A stretch of DNA of 64,000 nt from Eutreptiella sp. 'Long Island Sound 2002' (GCA_964036045.1 OZ038384.1:21319000-21382999), one strand, 5' to 3'. Positions 1-11,543 are shown, numbered from the stretch's first letter. The notes: generated from the letters alone by a model not told the origin. Numbers and translations: made by a program.

Positions 1-220
1 CTATGGCTCCAATCTCCGGCGTGGTCTCCACCGAGTCCACAATACGCACCCGGGGCGTACTTGGGCAGGGCTCATAAGGGCCCAAGTCCCCGGGTCGGCG
101 GTTGGTAGGGGCAGCAGGTAAGCCTCTGCTACCATAAAGAAGGTCCCTACCAGGACCGGCCCCCGCTGTGCCCCTTCCGCCTGTCACCCCTGCTGACTTG
201 CTCCGGATCAACGATTGCAT
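1..220 (-). CDS. gag: gag N-terminus of element 0 (cut by window edge)
   Basis: Minus-strand open frame of 73 codons from ATG at 220-218 to the window edge, without a stop. It begins MQSLIRSKSAGVTGG, the same start seen in elements A, C and D. The ATG lies inside the LTR, so the frame reads through the LTR end and the primer-binding site into the internal region. Gag is the structural protein that packages element RNA. Whether this ATG or a later one is used is unknown. The conserved open frame in four copies supports it, but only the first part is visible. Confidence 0.6.
   Translation of the reverse strand, partial: MQSLIRSKSAGVTGGRGTAGAGPGRDLLYGSRGLPAAPTNRRPGDLGPYEPCPSTPRVRIVDSVETTPEIGAI
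123..134 (-). other. Primer-binding site of element 0
   Basis: On the minus strand this reads TGGTAGCAGAGG, directly after the LTR end. It is complementary to the CCA-ending 3' terminus of an initiator tRNA-Met of the type ending CCTCTGCTACCA, the usual primer for minus-strand DNA synthesis. Confidence 0.75.
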
Positions 221-2499
221 TTCTCAAAATCCTCAAAACCCAGGGTCCAAATCCAAAAATATAGAAAATGTAATCCTCCTTCAACCCTGAACAGCAACCA
301 GATCCCACAAGTATATCAATAACCCAATTCACAATCCAAATCAGGCTGCGGGCTTCCGTTCAGCACATCGATTGTCTCACGATGGCGGGCATGTACAAGA
401 ATTGCACCAAGGAAGAAAGCCCTGAAATTGGCATATGAACACAAATAAAGCAAAGTTGGGGAAAGAGGTAAACATACACACTCACATCCATATACCCCTC
501 ATTCCCTGGACTCAAGACGTTCCCTTGACTCACCAACATATTGCCCCGAACCAGGTCAAATGAGATGGCTGAATGCCATGTGTCACAAGTCACTACATAA
601 ACTCCAAAAATGTGTTCACTCCCAAACCTATATATCCTAGCCCAATAGGGGAGGTGGCGTGTCATGGCCTAGGGTGGCACTCAGGACCATGCCCTACCCT
701 GACATAACCTTGGTTGGACTTGGAATCGAATGGGCTTAGAGAAATGACCTATGAGTTTGAACTCATAGCATGCCAAAAAACTGCCAATTCACACCATATT
801 GGCCATATATCACATATATGCTTAAAATTGAAGTTACCACTTATCCGAAGGCTCAAAGCATGCATGGAATCGAAGTCTAATATTCATGGAGGATATAGAC
901 CAAAAGTTATTTCTCATGTACATCCCCATTTTACCCTCGAAACCCCTTCGGATATGGGCGCCACGCACTGCCCAAGTCAGCCCATGATCTTGAGACCAAT
1001 TCTTGTAATCCTTCGTGCGCCAAGCCAAATGGAGTACACGATCCGGCATATGGTGGTGTTCAACTCCAAGGCATATGCCAACATATGAACAACATACCAT
1101 GGTTCGACTCTCCATAGGCTTCTTGCTGTTTGCCGACCAGGTAAGTACACAAAACACAAAGATGAGCAAAAATTGAGGTCAAAAACATGAAAATATGACC
1201 AAATACTAAGTTGTCATGATAGTATATCTCTATGCTCACCCATGATATCCGCTCATGGTTCAATACACAAATGACTGGAACCAATTGCAAACAATTCCTC
1301 CACTTGGATCCCCAATGGGGCGCATGGAGATACCTTCGCCACTCGTATCTACATGCCCCATGAAAATGGGAGTGCACTCATGGATCTCTTTGCCTAACAT
1401 ACCATGAGCAATACATATGCGGTAGACTTAGTCTAGCGCTTTGGATTCCACAATTGGGACATGGGCAAAACCCTTGTCACGTATGGCTCCCCATCTCTTC
1501 GGCCACACGAAGATATATAACATGGGCGTGAGCATATCAAGACATATACCATGCATATAAAACATACCCTCAAAAGTGGCTCCCACCATGATATGCCATG
1601 TCCCTCCATGGACATAACTTCACGTTAAAAATGCGTAGGAACCCAAGAAAAGTATCTATGCAACCCCAACACTCATGCGGTACACTCGAAAGTCGCATTA
1701 AAATATTCGGTTGCACGGTCCAAGAGTTGTATATCACTTTATACCCTCTTGACCATTATCCCTTGCAACACCGGGCATGTGTACGCACCAAAGGCGTTTG
1801 ATGCTTCCCAAATTAACTTCAGACTAAGGCGCTTGCAACCCAACCTTCCTTATTCCATTTCCTCACACTCGCGCGTAGATATGATCCTTCAAAGTTGTCC
1901 CACGATTCGCTTTTGTTTCCCTTATATCTCCAGGTCAGATGGGTGGCAAGTATAAGGGAAACCTGATTCGGACATAGGGAAAGGAGTACGACCACTCGAA
2001 GAAGTCCAAATCAAGTGCGTCGATGTCGAAGTCGAAAATCCGATTTCGACATCGCGAAAAATTCAGATTAAAATTTCGAGTGCTTATTTAGAAAATTGCG
2101 GAAGCAACGAACCCTTTGCTGATGAAATCTGACCCTTCAACGGAGTATCCGCCAAAATATCTGGAAATAACAGTTAACCAATCGGTTAACGCAAGATCGC
2201 GAGCCAACTGACGGTCGCCGATACATTGACCATCAGAACGAAAGGCTGAAAAATTACGGAAACATTATGATAATAAAACCCTGTTGATTCCTGATATTCC
2301 GATATATAAATCTCCGCTGGCGGTGCCTCGGTTCTGAATATGGCCGCTCAGAGCCGGAATGGACAAACCCATCACACTATCACATCGGGTTAGATCAGGT
2401 GGATAGGAGAGTATGATATCAGCCCATGGCGGCTTGCCGGCACATAGATACACACCCCAAGTGACCCCACGATGGCCACGGGGGTCTGAACCGGCTTCA
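135..2499 (-). repeat. 5' LTR of element 0 (2365 bp, full length)
   Basis: Full LTR in minus orientation. It starts TGAAGCCGG at 2499 and ends CTTCTTTA at 135, next to the primer-binding site. It aligns end to end with the LTRs at 6124-8480 and 59273-61639. It holds the conserved inverted repeat GTTAACC-GATT-GGTTAAC and a TATATAAATC-like box near 2303. Sequence right of 2499 is LTR again but jumps to an internal LTR position, so this element sits inside another LTR. Confidence 0.85.
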
Positions 2500-3309
2500 A
2501 AAGTCGCAATAAAATATTCGGTTGCACGGTCCAAGAGTTATATATCACTTTCTACCCTCTTGACCATTATCCCTCGCTATACCGGGCATGTGTACACACC
2601 AAAGGCGTTTGATGCTTCCTAAATTAAGTTGAGACCAAGGCGGTTCCAACCCAATTCTGGATATTGATATTCCTCACCGTGAGCCGGGGATATGATTCTT
2701 CAAAGTGGTCTCACGAATCACTTTTGTTTCGACTATAACTCCACGCAAAATGAAGGACACAACAAAAGGAAGGTTGATTCGTGATCGGGGAAAAATGTAT
2801 GACCACTCGAGATTCATCATATCAAGTGCGGCGATGTCGAAGTCGAAAATCCGATTCTGAAAGTCTGAAAAAATCGGATTAATTTTGCGAGTGTATAATA
2901 TGAAAATTGCGGAAGCAACGAACCCTTTACTGATGAAATCTGACCCTTCATCGGGGTTTCCGCCAAAATATCTGTAAATAACAGTTAACCAATCGGTTAC
3001 CGCAAAATCGCGAGCCAACTGACAGTCGCCGATACATTGACAATCAGAACGGAAGGCGGAAAAATTACGGAAACTTTATGATAAAAAACCCTGTTGATTC
3101 CTGATATTCTGATATATAAATCTCAGCTGGCGGCGCCTCGGTACTGAATGTGGCCGCTCATAGCCGGAATGGCCAAACCTATCATACTATCACATCGGGT
3201 TAGATCAGGTGGATGGGAGAGTATGATATCAGCCAATGGCGGCTTGCCGGCACATAGATACACACCCCAAGTGACCCAAAGATGGCGACGGGGGTCCGAA
3301 CCGGCTTCA
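2500..3309 (-). repeat. Truncated 3' LTR of element C
   Basis: Minus-orientation LTR whose start (TGAAGCC) is at 3309, next to a polypurine tract. After about 810 bp it is cut at 2500, in the stretch reading AAAGTCGCAATAAAA, where element 0 begins. The rest of this LTR should lie beyond the left edge, on the far side of element 0. The inverted repeat seen in other LTRs has one change here (GGTTACC). Confidence 0.8.
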
Positions 3310-3320
3310 CCCCCCTTCTC
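3310..3320 (-). other. Polypurine tract of element C
   Basis: On the minus strand GAGAAGGGGGG directly precedes the LTR start TGAAGCC. This is the expected primer for plus-strand synthesis. The same position is purine-rich in A (50842-50852) and E (40496-40506). Confidence 0.75.
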
Positions 3321-3771
3321 AGAGCGTTGTTACCGATCAGAAGTCATTGAAGAGAGGACGGGAGGACCCCAATGAGCTCCAACCCCCCCCCCCCATGTCC
3401 CAAGGACACATGGAGGCCCCACACACGTCGTAGGCGTCCCCCACGCCCCAAAGGAGGGGTGAGGACACTCATAACCGGTGCCCTACGCCATATCCGGTCT
3501 CGTCTTGATCTACAACATGGACCAAGGGGATCAAAGATAGAGAAACGTCGTCAGTCGACACAAATAAGTATACCACAATGAAATATATATGTGGAGATCG
3601 AGTGAAGGGGGTATATGGCCAATCAAGGCACAAAAAACCCCAGATGAACGCCCCCACCCGTCTCCCAAGCACAATAACAAACAGAAATGCCCAGGGGGAT
3701 CCATTACGGTGATACAGCAGCCACCAAATGGACCAACACGTCCTTGACATCCAAAGAAATGTTCTTTTTCT
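3321..3771 (-). other. 3' untranslated stretch of element C
   Basis: About 450 bp between the end of pol and the polypurine tract, matching 50853-51200 in A and 40115-40495 in E. It contains a run of C at about 3389 and no convincing ORF. The ancestral chromodomain frame ends inside this stretch. Conservation in all three copies suggests a 3' UTR. Confidence 0.6.
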
Positions 3772-6119
3772 TCAGGTAGTCCATCCAGACCGTGGTGTAC
3801 CTCGGCACAAAGCTGCTCGGAGGCTCACACGAATCCCTGGATGCGGCGAACCCCTTCCAACGGACCTTATAAAGCCTCCCCCAGGCGTCCCCGGGTCCGG
3901 CTTGTCCGCCAGGATCCTCTCGGCGGTGAAGTCGTCGTCCTCCCCCTCGTCGTCCGAGTCCACATCGCCGGCCGTGAACTCGAAGGTGACGGGACGTCCG
4001 CTGGGGTCTGTTGCTCGGGGACGGAGCTGGGTGTGGTCGCGGTCCAGGACCTTGTTATCCCCCACACGAACCGCATACACATCGTGCCCGACCTTCCGCA
4101 CGATCACCCCTGGCACATACCATGATGCCTGCCGATGCCTGGACAGGACATCCTTGTGGTGCCGCTCCACCCACACGGTGTCTTGGAGAGCATACTTCTG
4201 GACCTTTCCTTGCTTGAAGTACTTGGCCCTCTTGTCATGCTCGTCCTGAAGTGCCTTGCACACCTTGGCCGCCGTGTCGTCCGCCTCCGCCATCATGGCG
4301 TTCGCACCCCGGGCCACTTTGGCATGGTTCAACCACGGGAGAGTGCGTGACACTCGATCCCGTAGGAACGGGATGCGATGGGGCGACAGTCCAGTGGGCC
4401 CCAGAAGGTCGTGATACGCTTGGAGTACCCCCGACAGCGAATTATACCGATTCCAACCCGGTTCGTCGATGTGCAGCTGGCGGAACGTTTCGAACATCTG
4501 CCGCCCGGCCACCTCAGCCCAGCCATTCGACCGGCTGTGGTACGCCACGGTCTTGGCGTGCCAAATCCCCATGTGCTTGCACATCGTCTTGAACCACGTC
4601 TGCACAAATTGACTGCCCCGATCGCTGCAGATGACAGCTGGGACATCAAAAATCGTCAGCCAATGCCTGATCATGGCATTAGCGACGGTCTCGGCCTGCA
4701 GACCCACTCCATGCTTGTCCTTCTTGTCCTTCTTCTTGGACTTCTTGCCTGGGACCGCACCGATGTACCCGCTGTACCTGTCGACCGCCAGGATGACACA
4801 GTCGTAGGTCTCTCCGTCCACGAGGACCTCAGGCATGGCGAACACATTTATGGCCACGGACCGCATAGGGGCTTCCGGTATAGCCGTGTACACCGGGTTG
4901 CCAGCCGTGGAGTGGTTGGGGCTCTTCGTGGCACGACACACGGCGCAGTCGCTGCAGTACTTGTCCAGGAGGGCGTAGTACCCCGGTGGGAACTTGAAGC
5001 GCCACTCCAGGTCCTGCTGCATCTTGTCCCGACCAGGATGCATGAGCTGGGCGTTATGCCAGTGGTCAATGACCTCCTCCATTAGGTTCTCAGGGACCAA
5101 TAGCTTGTCCTTGAGGAATAGCTTATCCCCATCCTCGGTCAAGCCCTCGGGCCATTCGTCGTCCGACGGGGCGCTGACGGCATTCCAGTACTTGCTCCAG
5201 TGATCGGATGCTGCATAGTCATCGGACCAGTCCTCTGTGAGCACCGACCTGACTAGCTCTACAGGGGCCACCATCCATTGCTCGAGGGTTTCCTCTCGAA
5301 TAGCTTGGACGCGGGCGCCCCGGAACTTGGCCAGGTCCGTACCGTTTGCCATCACCACAAAGCACTTGACCCCCTCTTGCTCCATGGCCTTCTCCATCTC
5401 GATGATGCGCTTGGCCTCCTCCGTCTCCTCGGCGTCCCCATGGCTGGATATGTCCATCCAAGCCTTGCCCGCGGGGTAGGCCCATTGACTGAGGCAATCT
5501 GCCACAGTGTTGTCCTTCCCCGGGACGTATACGACGCTGAGGTGGAACTTGGCGAACGTCTCATACCATCGGGCCCTCCTTGCCGCCGGTCCCGAGGGGG
5601 TGTCGACGTGCTCCTTGTGCCAGCTCTGCAAGGACTGATGGTTCGTGCAAACCACCACCGGTTGCCATCCGATGTGGCCAGAGCACTTCCTGAGCGCACA
5701 AACAATGGCGTACGTCTCCTTCTCCCTCGCGGTCCAGGTTCGGCGTTGGCCCTCGGCCAGGATTCGACTCCAAAACGCCACGGGTACGTGCGACCCGTCG
5801 TCCCGGATCTGCTCGAGGACTGCCCCTACAGCATAGTCCGAGGCGTCCGTTCGTAGCACGAATCCCTTGTCCGGGTCCACCAGGAAGAGCCCCAGCTGCC
5901 CAAGGAGTCGCTCCTTCAGGCGGCTGAACGCATCTTCGGCCTCAGGGGTCCAGGCAAGCTTCTTCTTGCTCCCCTTCCGGCCATCGAACTTGCCCACTTG
6001 CAGCATTTTGTGCAGCGGCCCCGACAGTTCTGCATACATTCAGACATAGCCCGAATAGTAGTTGCAGAGCCCCATGAAGGATCGGAGTTCGCTGATGGTC
6101 TGGGGCTTCTCCCAGTGGT
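3772..6119 (-). pseudogene. pol: Element C pol, 3' part: RT end, RNase H, integrase, broken chromodomain
   Basis: Continues the frame of 21757-24402 across the inserted element D. It starts in the RT connection region (LRSFMGLCNYYSGYV), then an in-frame TGA (CGA in A) at 6040-6042. RNase H follows, with TDAS, REKE and GKDNTVAD, but the third acidic site reads CTNHQSL where A has CTDHQSL, so a catalytic Asp is Asn here. Integrase has the zinc-binding H-H/CSDCAVC region, VDRYSGY, CSDRGSQF and the Glu in NGWAEVAGR. A one-base loss in the G run near 3880 throws the chromodomain out of frame. Inference: inactive copy of a chromovirus-type Ty3/gypsy pol. Confidence 0.88.
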
Positions 6120-6123
6120 GCAG
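6120..6123 (+). repeat. Target-site duplication GCAG, left of element D
   Basis: The uninterrupted RT sequence in A reads GTGGTGCAGGGACGCC. Here GTGGTGCAG is followed by the LTR start, and GCAGGGACGCC reappears at 21753 after the LTR end. That defines a 4-bp duplication and the exact ends of D. Confidence 0.85.
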
Positions 6124-6432
6124 TGAAGCCGGTTCGGACCCCCGTGGCCATCTTGGGGTCACTTGGGGTGTGTATCTATGTGCCGGCAAGCCGCCATTGG
6201 CTGATATCATACTCTCCCATCCACCTGATCTAACCCGATGTGATAGTGTGATAGGTTTGTCCATTCCGGCTATGAGCGGCCATATTCAGTACCGAGGCGC
6301 CGCCAGCTGAGATTTATATATCGGAATATCAGGAATCAACAGGGTTTTATTATCATAATGTTTCCGCAATTTTTCAGCCTTTCGTTCTGATTGTCAATGT
6401 ATCGGCGACTGTCAGTTGGCTCGCGATTTTGC

Positions 6433-6450
6433 GTTAACCGATTGGTTAAC
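6433..6450 (+). promoter_or_regulatory. Inverted repeat in LTR
   Basis: Perfect 7-bp inverted repeat GTTAACC-GATT-GGTTAAC. It is kept in the LTRs of elements 0, A (both) and D, and is damaged by one base in C. It could be a protein-binding site or RNA hairpin; function unknown. Confidence 0.5.
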
Positions 6451-6567
6451 TGTTATTTCCAGATATTTTGGCGGAAACCCTGATGAAGGGTCAGATTTCA
6501 TCAGTAAAGGGTTCGTTGCTTCCGCAATTTTCTAAATATGCACTCGAAATTTTATTCTGAATTTTTC

Positions 6568-6603
6568 GCGATGTCGAAATCGGATTTTCGACTTCGACAT
6601 CGC
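6568..6603 (+). promoter_or_regulatory. Second inverted repeat in LTR
   Basis: Perfect 11-bp arms: GCGATGTCGAA at 6568-6578 and its complement at 6593-6603, with a 14-base loop. Similar arms are visible near 2017-2055 in element 0 and near 50364-50400 in A. They are largely lost in E. Confidence 0.5.
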
Positions 6604-8394
6604 CGCACTTGATTTGGTTTTCTTTGAGTGGTCATACTCTTTTCCCTATGCCCGAATCAGGTTTCCCTTATACTTGCCACCCATTTGCCTTGGAGATATA
6701 AGGGAAACAAAAGTGAGTCGTGGGACCACTTTGAAGGGCCATATCTACGCGCGAGTGTGAGGAAAGAGAATAAGAAAGGTTGGGTTGCAAGCGCCTCAGT
6801 CTCAACTTAATTTAGGAAGCATCAAACGCCTTTGGTGCGTGCACATGCCGGGCATAGCAAGGGATAATGGTCAAGAGGGTATAAAATGATATACAACTCT
6901 TGGACCGTGCAACCGAACATTTTATTGCAACTTTCGAGTGTACCGCATGAGTGTTGGGGTTGCATAGCAACTTTCCTTGGGTTCCTACGTATTTTTAACG
7001 TGAGGTTATGTCCATGGAGGGACATGGCATATCATGGTGGGAGCCACATTTTGAGGGTATGTGTTATATGCATGGTATATGTTTGATATGCTCACGCCCA
7101 TGTTATATATCTTCGTGTGGCCGAAGAGATGGGAAGCCATACGTGACAAGGGCTTTGCCCATGTCCCAATTGTGGAATTCAAAGCGCTAGACTAAGTCTA
7201 CCGCGTATGTATTGCTCATGGTATGCTTGGCAAAGAGATCTATGAGTGCACTCCCATTTTCATGGGGCATGTAGATATGGGTGGCGAAGGTATCTCCATG
7301 CGCCCGATTGGGGATCCAAGTGGGGGAATGGTTCGTAAATGGTTCCAATCATTTGTGTATTGAACCATGAGCGGATATCATGGGTGAGCATAGAGATATA
7401 CTATCATGACAACTTTGTATTTGGACATATTTTCATGTTTTTGACCTCATTTTATGCTCATTTTTGTGTTTTATGTGTTCAACTGGTCTGCTAACAGTAA
7501 AGTGCCTAGAGATCCGTGAACTATGGTATGTTGCTTAAATGTTGGCATATGCTTCGGTGTTGCACCCCACCATATGCCGGATCACGTGGTCACTTTGGCT
7601 TGGCACACGAGGCCTCACAAATTAGGTCTCAAACTCATGAGCTGACTTGTGAAGCATGCCATGTACATAACCGGAGGGGTTTCGGAGCCAATGATGTGAT
7701 ATTCTTCGGCATTGACCTTTGGTCTATATCACCCTTGTATATGACTTTCCGGTTTGACACATGTATGGAGCATTTGGATATTTGCCGTATGCATTTTTGA
7801 GTATATAATTGACTTTTGGGCATAATGGTGTGATTTGCCTGATTTTGCCATGTTGTGAGGTCAACATCATGGGGCAGTTCTCCAAGCCCAATCGACTCCA
7901 AGTCCAACCAAGGTTATGTCAGGGTAGGGCATGGTCCTGAGTGCCACTCTAGGCCATGACACGCCACCCCCCCTATTGTACTAGGATTTATAGGCTTGGG
8001 GGTGAACACATTTTTGGGGTTTATGTAGTGACTTTTGACACATGGCATTCAGCCATCTCATGTGACCTGGTTCAGGGCAATATGTTGGTGAGTCAAGGGA
8101 AGGTCTTGAGTCCAGGGAATGAGGGGTTTATGGCTGTGAATGTGTATGTTTACCTCTTTCCCCAACTTTGCTTTATTTGTGTTCATATGCCAATTTCAGG
8201 GCTTTCCTCTTTGGTGCAATTCTTGTACATGCCCTCCACCGTGAGACGACCGGTGTGCTGAACGGAAGCCCGCAGCCTGATTTGGATTGTGAATTGGGTT
8301 ATTGCTGTATTTGTGGGATCTGGTTGCTGTTTCAGGGTTGAAGGAGGATTTTATTTCTATATTTTTGGACTTTGGACCCTTTGGAATTTGAGGA

Positions 8395-11300
8395 ATGCAA
8401 TCACTGATCCGGAGTAAATCAGCAGGGGTTACAGGCGGAAGGGGCATAGCGGGGGCCGGTCCTGGTAGGGACCTTCTTTATGGTAGCAGAGGCTTACCTG
8501 CTGCCCCTACCTACCGCCGACCCGGGGACTTGGGCCCCTATGAGCCCTGCCCAAGTACGCCCCGGGTGCGTATTGTGGACTCGGTGGAGACCACGCCGGA
8601 GATTGGAGCCAGAGAAGAGCCGAGACGCTCAAGAGCATGGCGAACTCCGGAAGTTGAAGCCCGAAGAGAAGTACGGCATTCGGGAAGAGGAGGACTTGAT
8701 ATGGAGGACCTGGTCTCCATGTGCGAGCGACGCTGCCGCAAGGCATGCAACCTCCGCTCGGCTGCGGAGGACTCTAACGAGGCCTGCCATTCAGGCAGCA
8801 GTGGAGGACGGGCCCGGCGCTACCGGAAGCGCGGGTCACCCAAGTCCGCGGCAAGGGACGCCGGGGCTATGGATACGTACCCCAGCCCGGTCAGGCTGTG
8901 GGAATCCGAGGGGCACTCTGAGGGCTATCGGACAGCCTATGAGCCACCTTCGGAGCCAGAGGAGATGTCCGCGCCGATCGCCAGGGCGCATACGGCCCCC
9001 GAGCCCGCCCTGAAGCACGACGCCGAGGGCTTGGAGAGGCCAGCCAGGGCCCGGACGGCACCTGTGCCCCAGCACACAGGACCAGAGACGGACGCCTTAG
9101 GCGATACGCCCATGGGAGACGAGTCTGAGGTGCCGGGAAGAGCGGGATGCGCCGGATCAGGCAGAAAGCAGGCTGAGTGCCACTGCGAGCACGTGTCCTT
9201 CCTCATGGGCAAGTACCCAAAGATGGGGATGGACGCCATAGTGCATCGCCTAGACCGCCTGGACAACGCGAAGGATGGTCTAGAGGAAGACGTCGCGGGG
9301 TTCCTGGACGACCAGTCGGCCGCGGAGAAAGACATGGAGGAGCTGCGAGCGGAACGGGACCGGTACCGGGAGAATCTGGAGCTTGCCCTGGAGAAGCAGC
9401 AGCGAGTGGTGGACAGCATCCTCCACCTGGTGGAGGACATGTCGGGACGCCTGAAAAGGCTAGAGGAGCAACAGCTCCTCGCCTCGGGTCCGGAGCTCCC
9501 GGCAAAGCCGGGCGCGGCAGAGCTTGTGGAGCGGGTTAAGACCCTCAGGAGCGCCATGGATAAACCCATGGGCGGCCCTGCAGAGGCACCCTACGCGCCT
9601 CCGCGTGTTGACCCGGGTGCGCTGCCGTTTGTTCCCATGTTCAGCGAATCCACAATGCTCGGGGAACACACGGCACCGGCTGGGTCCATGCGGGAAGGGC
9701 ACGTAACCACGGACCCGAGGAGCCTGACGGTACAGATGTCCCATGCCGCCCAGAATGTACCGATCACGACGAATATGGTAGTTTATGCGGAAGAGGAGAT
9801 CCAGAGCCAGACCATACAGGGGCGACCCATGGGAAGCGCCGACGGACATGGTCGAGGTCATCCAAGCGGAAACCTGTGGGCGAAGGACCCCAACACGGGG
9901 ATATGGACGGCCGACGGAGCAAGTCCTTCCCGCATTCCAAACCCCATGGGTTCAGGCCCAACTGGACCGCACTCCATGGAGGAGAGGGATGTACGGGGAG
10001 TGTACTCACACCCCCCGGCCACAGGTGGTACACGTCTCGCTGGAGTGGTGGCTGGGGACGTCGGAGACGCCATCAGGATTGACGACCTCAGGGGAATCAA
10101 AATCCCCTACTATGACGGCAACCCCTCCAACCTGGACGACTTCATCCTGGACTGGGAGGACTTCGCCGAGGAGGTCGTCGGCGAGATGCGGGGAGCGCCA
10201 CGGGACAGGTGGGTATGCCGGACATTCCCACACCGGCTGGCGCAGGACCTGAAGGAGGAGCTGCGGGATCAGATCCGGGAAGGATTGATCTGTACGGAGC
10301 AGGCCTGCCTCCAGTGGTTGGAGGATGAGGAGCGGGTGGACGCTCCGAACCAGAAGCTGGAAGACTTGTGGTCCATCCTGCTGCCGCTGGACCGCGGTGA
10401 GTTGCGGGTCCGGGAGTGGAACCGGTATCTGCGGAAGTATCGCAGATGCCTCAAGCTGGTGGAGGACTGGAACGAGGGCACCGAGGTCCGCCACCTCCCT
10501 GAAGGACGTCCTCCCCGGCCACTGGAAGAGGCGAGTGGAAGACGAGGAGAAGAAGCGCGCCAAGAAGCGGGTGGCGGTGCGGATCATGGCGGCAGAGGAT
10601 ACCCATGCGGGTATCATGGGTTTCTTCAGGAGGAACCTGGGCGAGCCCAACCGGATGTTGGGACTGAAGAACGCCGTGTACGTGGAGGTATTTGGAGACT
10701 CCATGGGGCAAAGGTTGCTGCGCCTCAACAACGTGGAGTGGAGGCGCGGGGAGCCGCTGAGGATGCAGGTCATCTTCGCCCGCATGAGCCTGGACGAGAT
10801 CGTGAAGTACATCACGGTGGAGTTGAAGCTCAATGCGAAGAACGAGGCCCACGTGCAGGATCGACATGGTCATGGACCACGAGGCCACCGAGAATACCGC
10901 CATCATCGGGAGATCCAGGAGGACACGGCCAACTCTGCGGAGGATGGTAGTGGAAGTGGCCAAGACCACTGGTCCCGGGAGGATCACGAGGAGGCCCATT
11001 TCTTCGCGTTTGTGGCGCACAACGTGAGGGACCATGGGCAGGATCGGTCCAGATGGACCCAGGTGGGACCCAAGAAGGGCAACGCGCCAAGGAGGATCGG
11101 GAACCCACCGCTCTCGTTCCGAGAGTACAGGTCTCAGCACGACGGGTGCTGGGTCTGTTATGGCAAGGGAAACGACCATGCACACGACCACCGTCAGTGC
11201 AAGGTGTATGAGGCGGATAAGAAGGCCTACTTCGCCGCTCACCCCGAGAAGAAGCCCAAGGAGCAGCGGATTTCTGATTGGAAGACGAAGGGCGGAGACG

Positions 11301-11503
11301 GGGGAAAAGGCCAAGGCAAAGGCCAAGGAAAAGGCGGAGGAAGAGGCTATGGTGGTGGACCTGGCCAAGACCGACGAGTGAGGTCGTTCGAGGAGGTGGC
11401 TGAGGACATGTTGAGGACGTCGGAGGAACTCAAAGCCCAGCAACGTGGTGGACAAAGTCCTGGCGGATCGCAACCGGAAGGGGCTGCGGGAAGCCAAGTC
11501 TAG
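8395..11503 (+). pseudogene. gag: Element D gag (one frameshift)
   Basis: The frame opens at ATG 8395 inside the LTR and runs through the primer-binding site. Near residue 100 is a cysteine cluster (MCERRCRKAC). A coiled coil spans about residues 310-360, and a capsid-like helical region lies at about 560-690 (YYDGNPSNLDDFILDW onward). An extra C near 10497 shifts the frame; the rest continues to the stop at 11501-11503. The C-terminal nucleocapsid part has a zinc-knuckle-like CX2CX8HX4C at about 11147-11200 and a run of Lys-Gly repeats likely to bind RNA. Gag would form the particle around element RNA. It ends at a UAG in the same frame as pol. Confidence 0.85.
8481..8492 (+). other. Primer-binding site of element D
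   Basis: TGGTAGCAGAGG directly follows the LTR with no spacer. It is complementary to the 3' end of an initiator tRNA-Met with acceptor strand AGCAGAG. Confidence 0.8.
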
Positions 11504-11543
11504 AGGAGCCCCCACGGGAGTGGGACCTCGGAGGTCCCTCCTC
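11501..11543 (+). promoter_or_regulatory. UAG readthrough signal at gag-pol junction (element D, copy 1)
   Basis: TAG at 11501-11503 is followed by an open frame into pol, in the same frame. Directly 3' the sequence can fold as a three-way junction. An outer stem GAGGAG/CTCCTC spans 11503-11508 and 11538-11543. A hairpin CCCAC-GGGA-GTGGG spans 11511-11524, and a second one (ACCT-CGG-AGGT) 11525-11535. GGGA is a GNRA tetraloop. Structured RNA right after a leaky UAG is the known design of gammaretroviral readthrough; applying it here is inference from sequence. Confidence 0.65.

Larger units (their letters stand above)
6124..8480 (+). repeat. 5' LTR of element D (2357 bp)
   Basis: Starts TGAAGCCGG and ends CTTCTTTA, immediately before TGGTAGCAGAGG. 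A conserved TATA-like box lies at about 6313-6322. If it is the promoter, transcription starts near 6345 and the RNA leader inside the LTR is over 2 kb long. Two inverted repeats are visible: 6433-6450 (GTTAACC-GATT-GGTTAAC) and 6568-6578 with 6593-6603 (GCGATGTCGAA with its complement). No protein ORF in it is credible apart from the gag start at 8395. Confidence 0.88.

Noticed and set aside
834-1169. Numerous 60-120-codon ORFs in the LTRs (also near 7500-8260, 20700-21440, 41590-42610, 59800-60310)
   Set aside because: They are in LTR sequence, change length between copies, and have no domains. They are chance frames.
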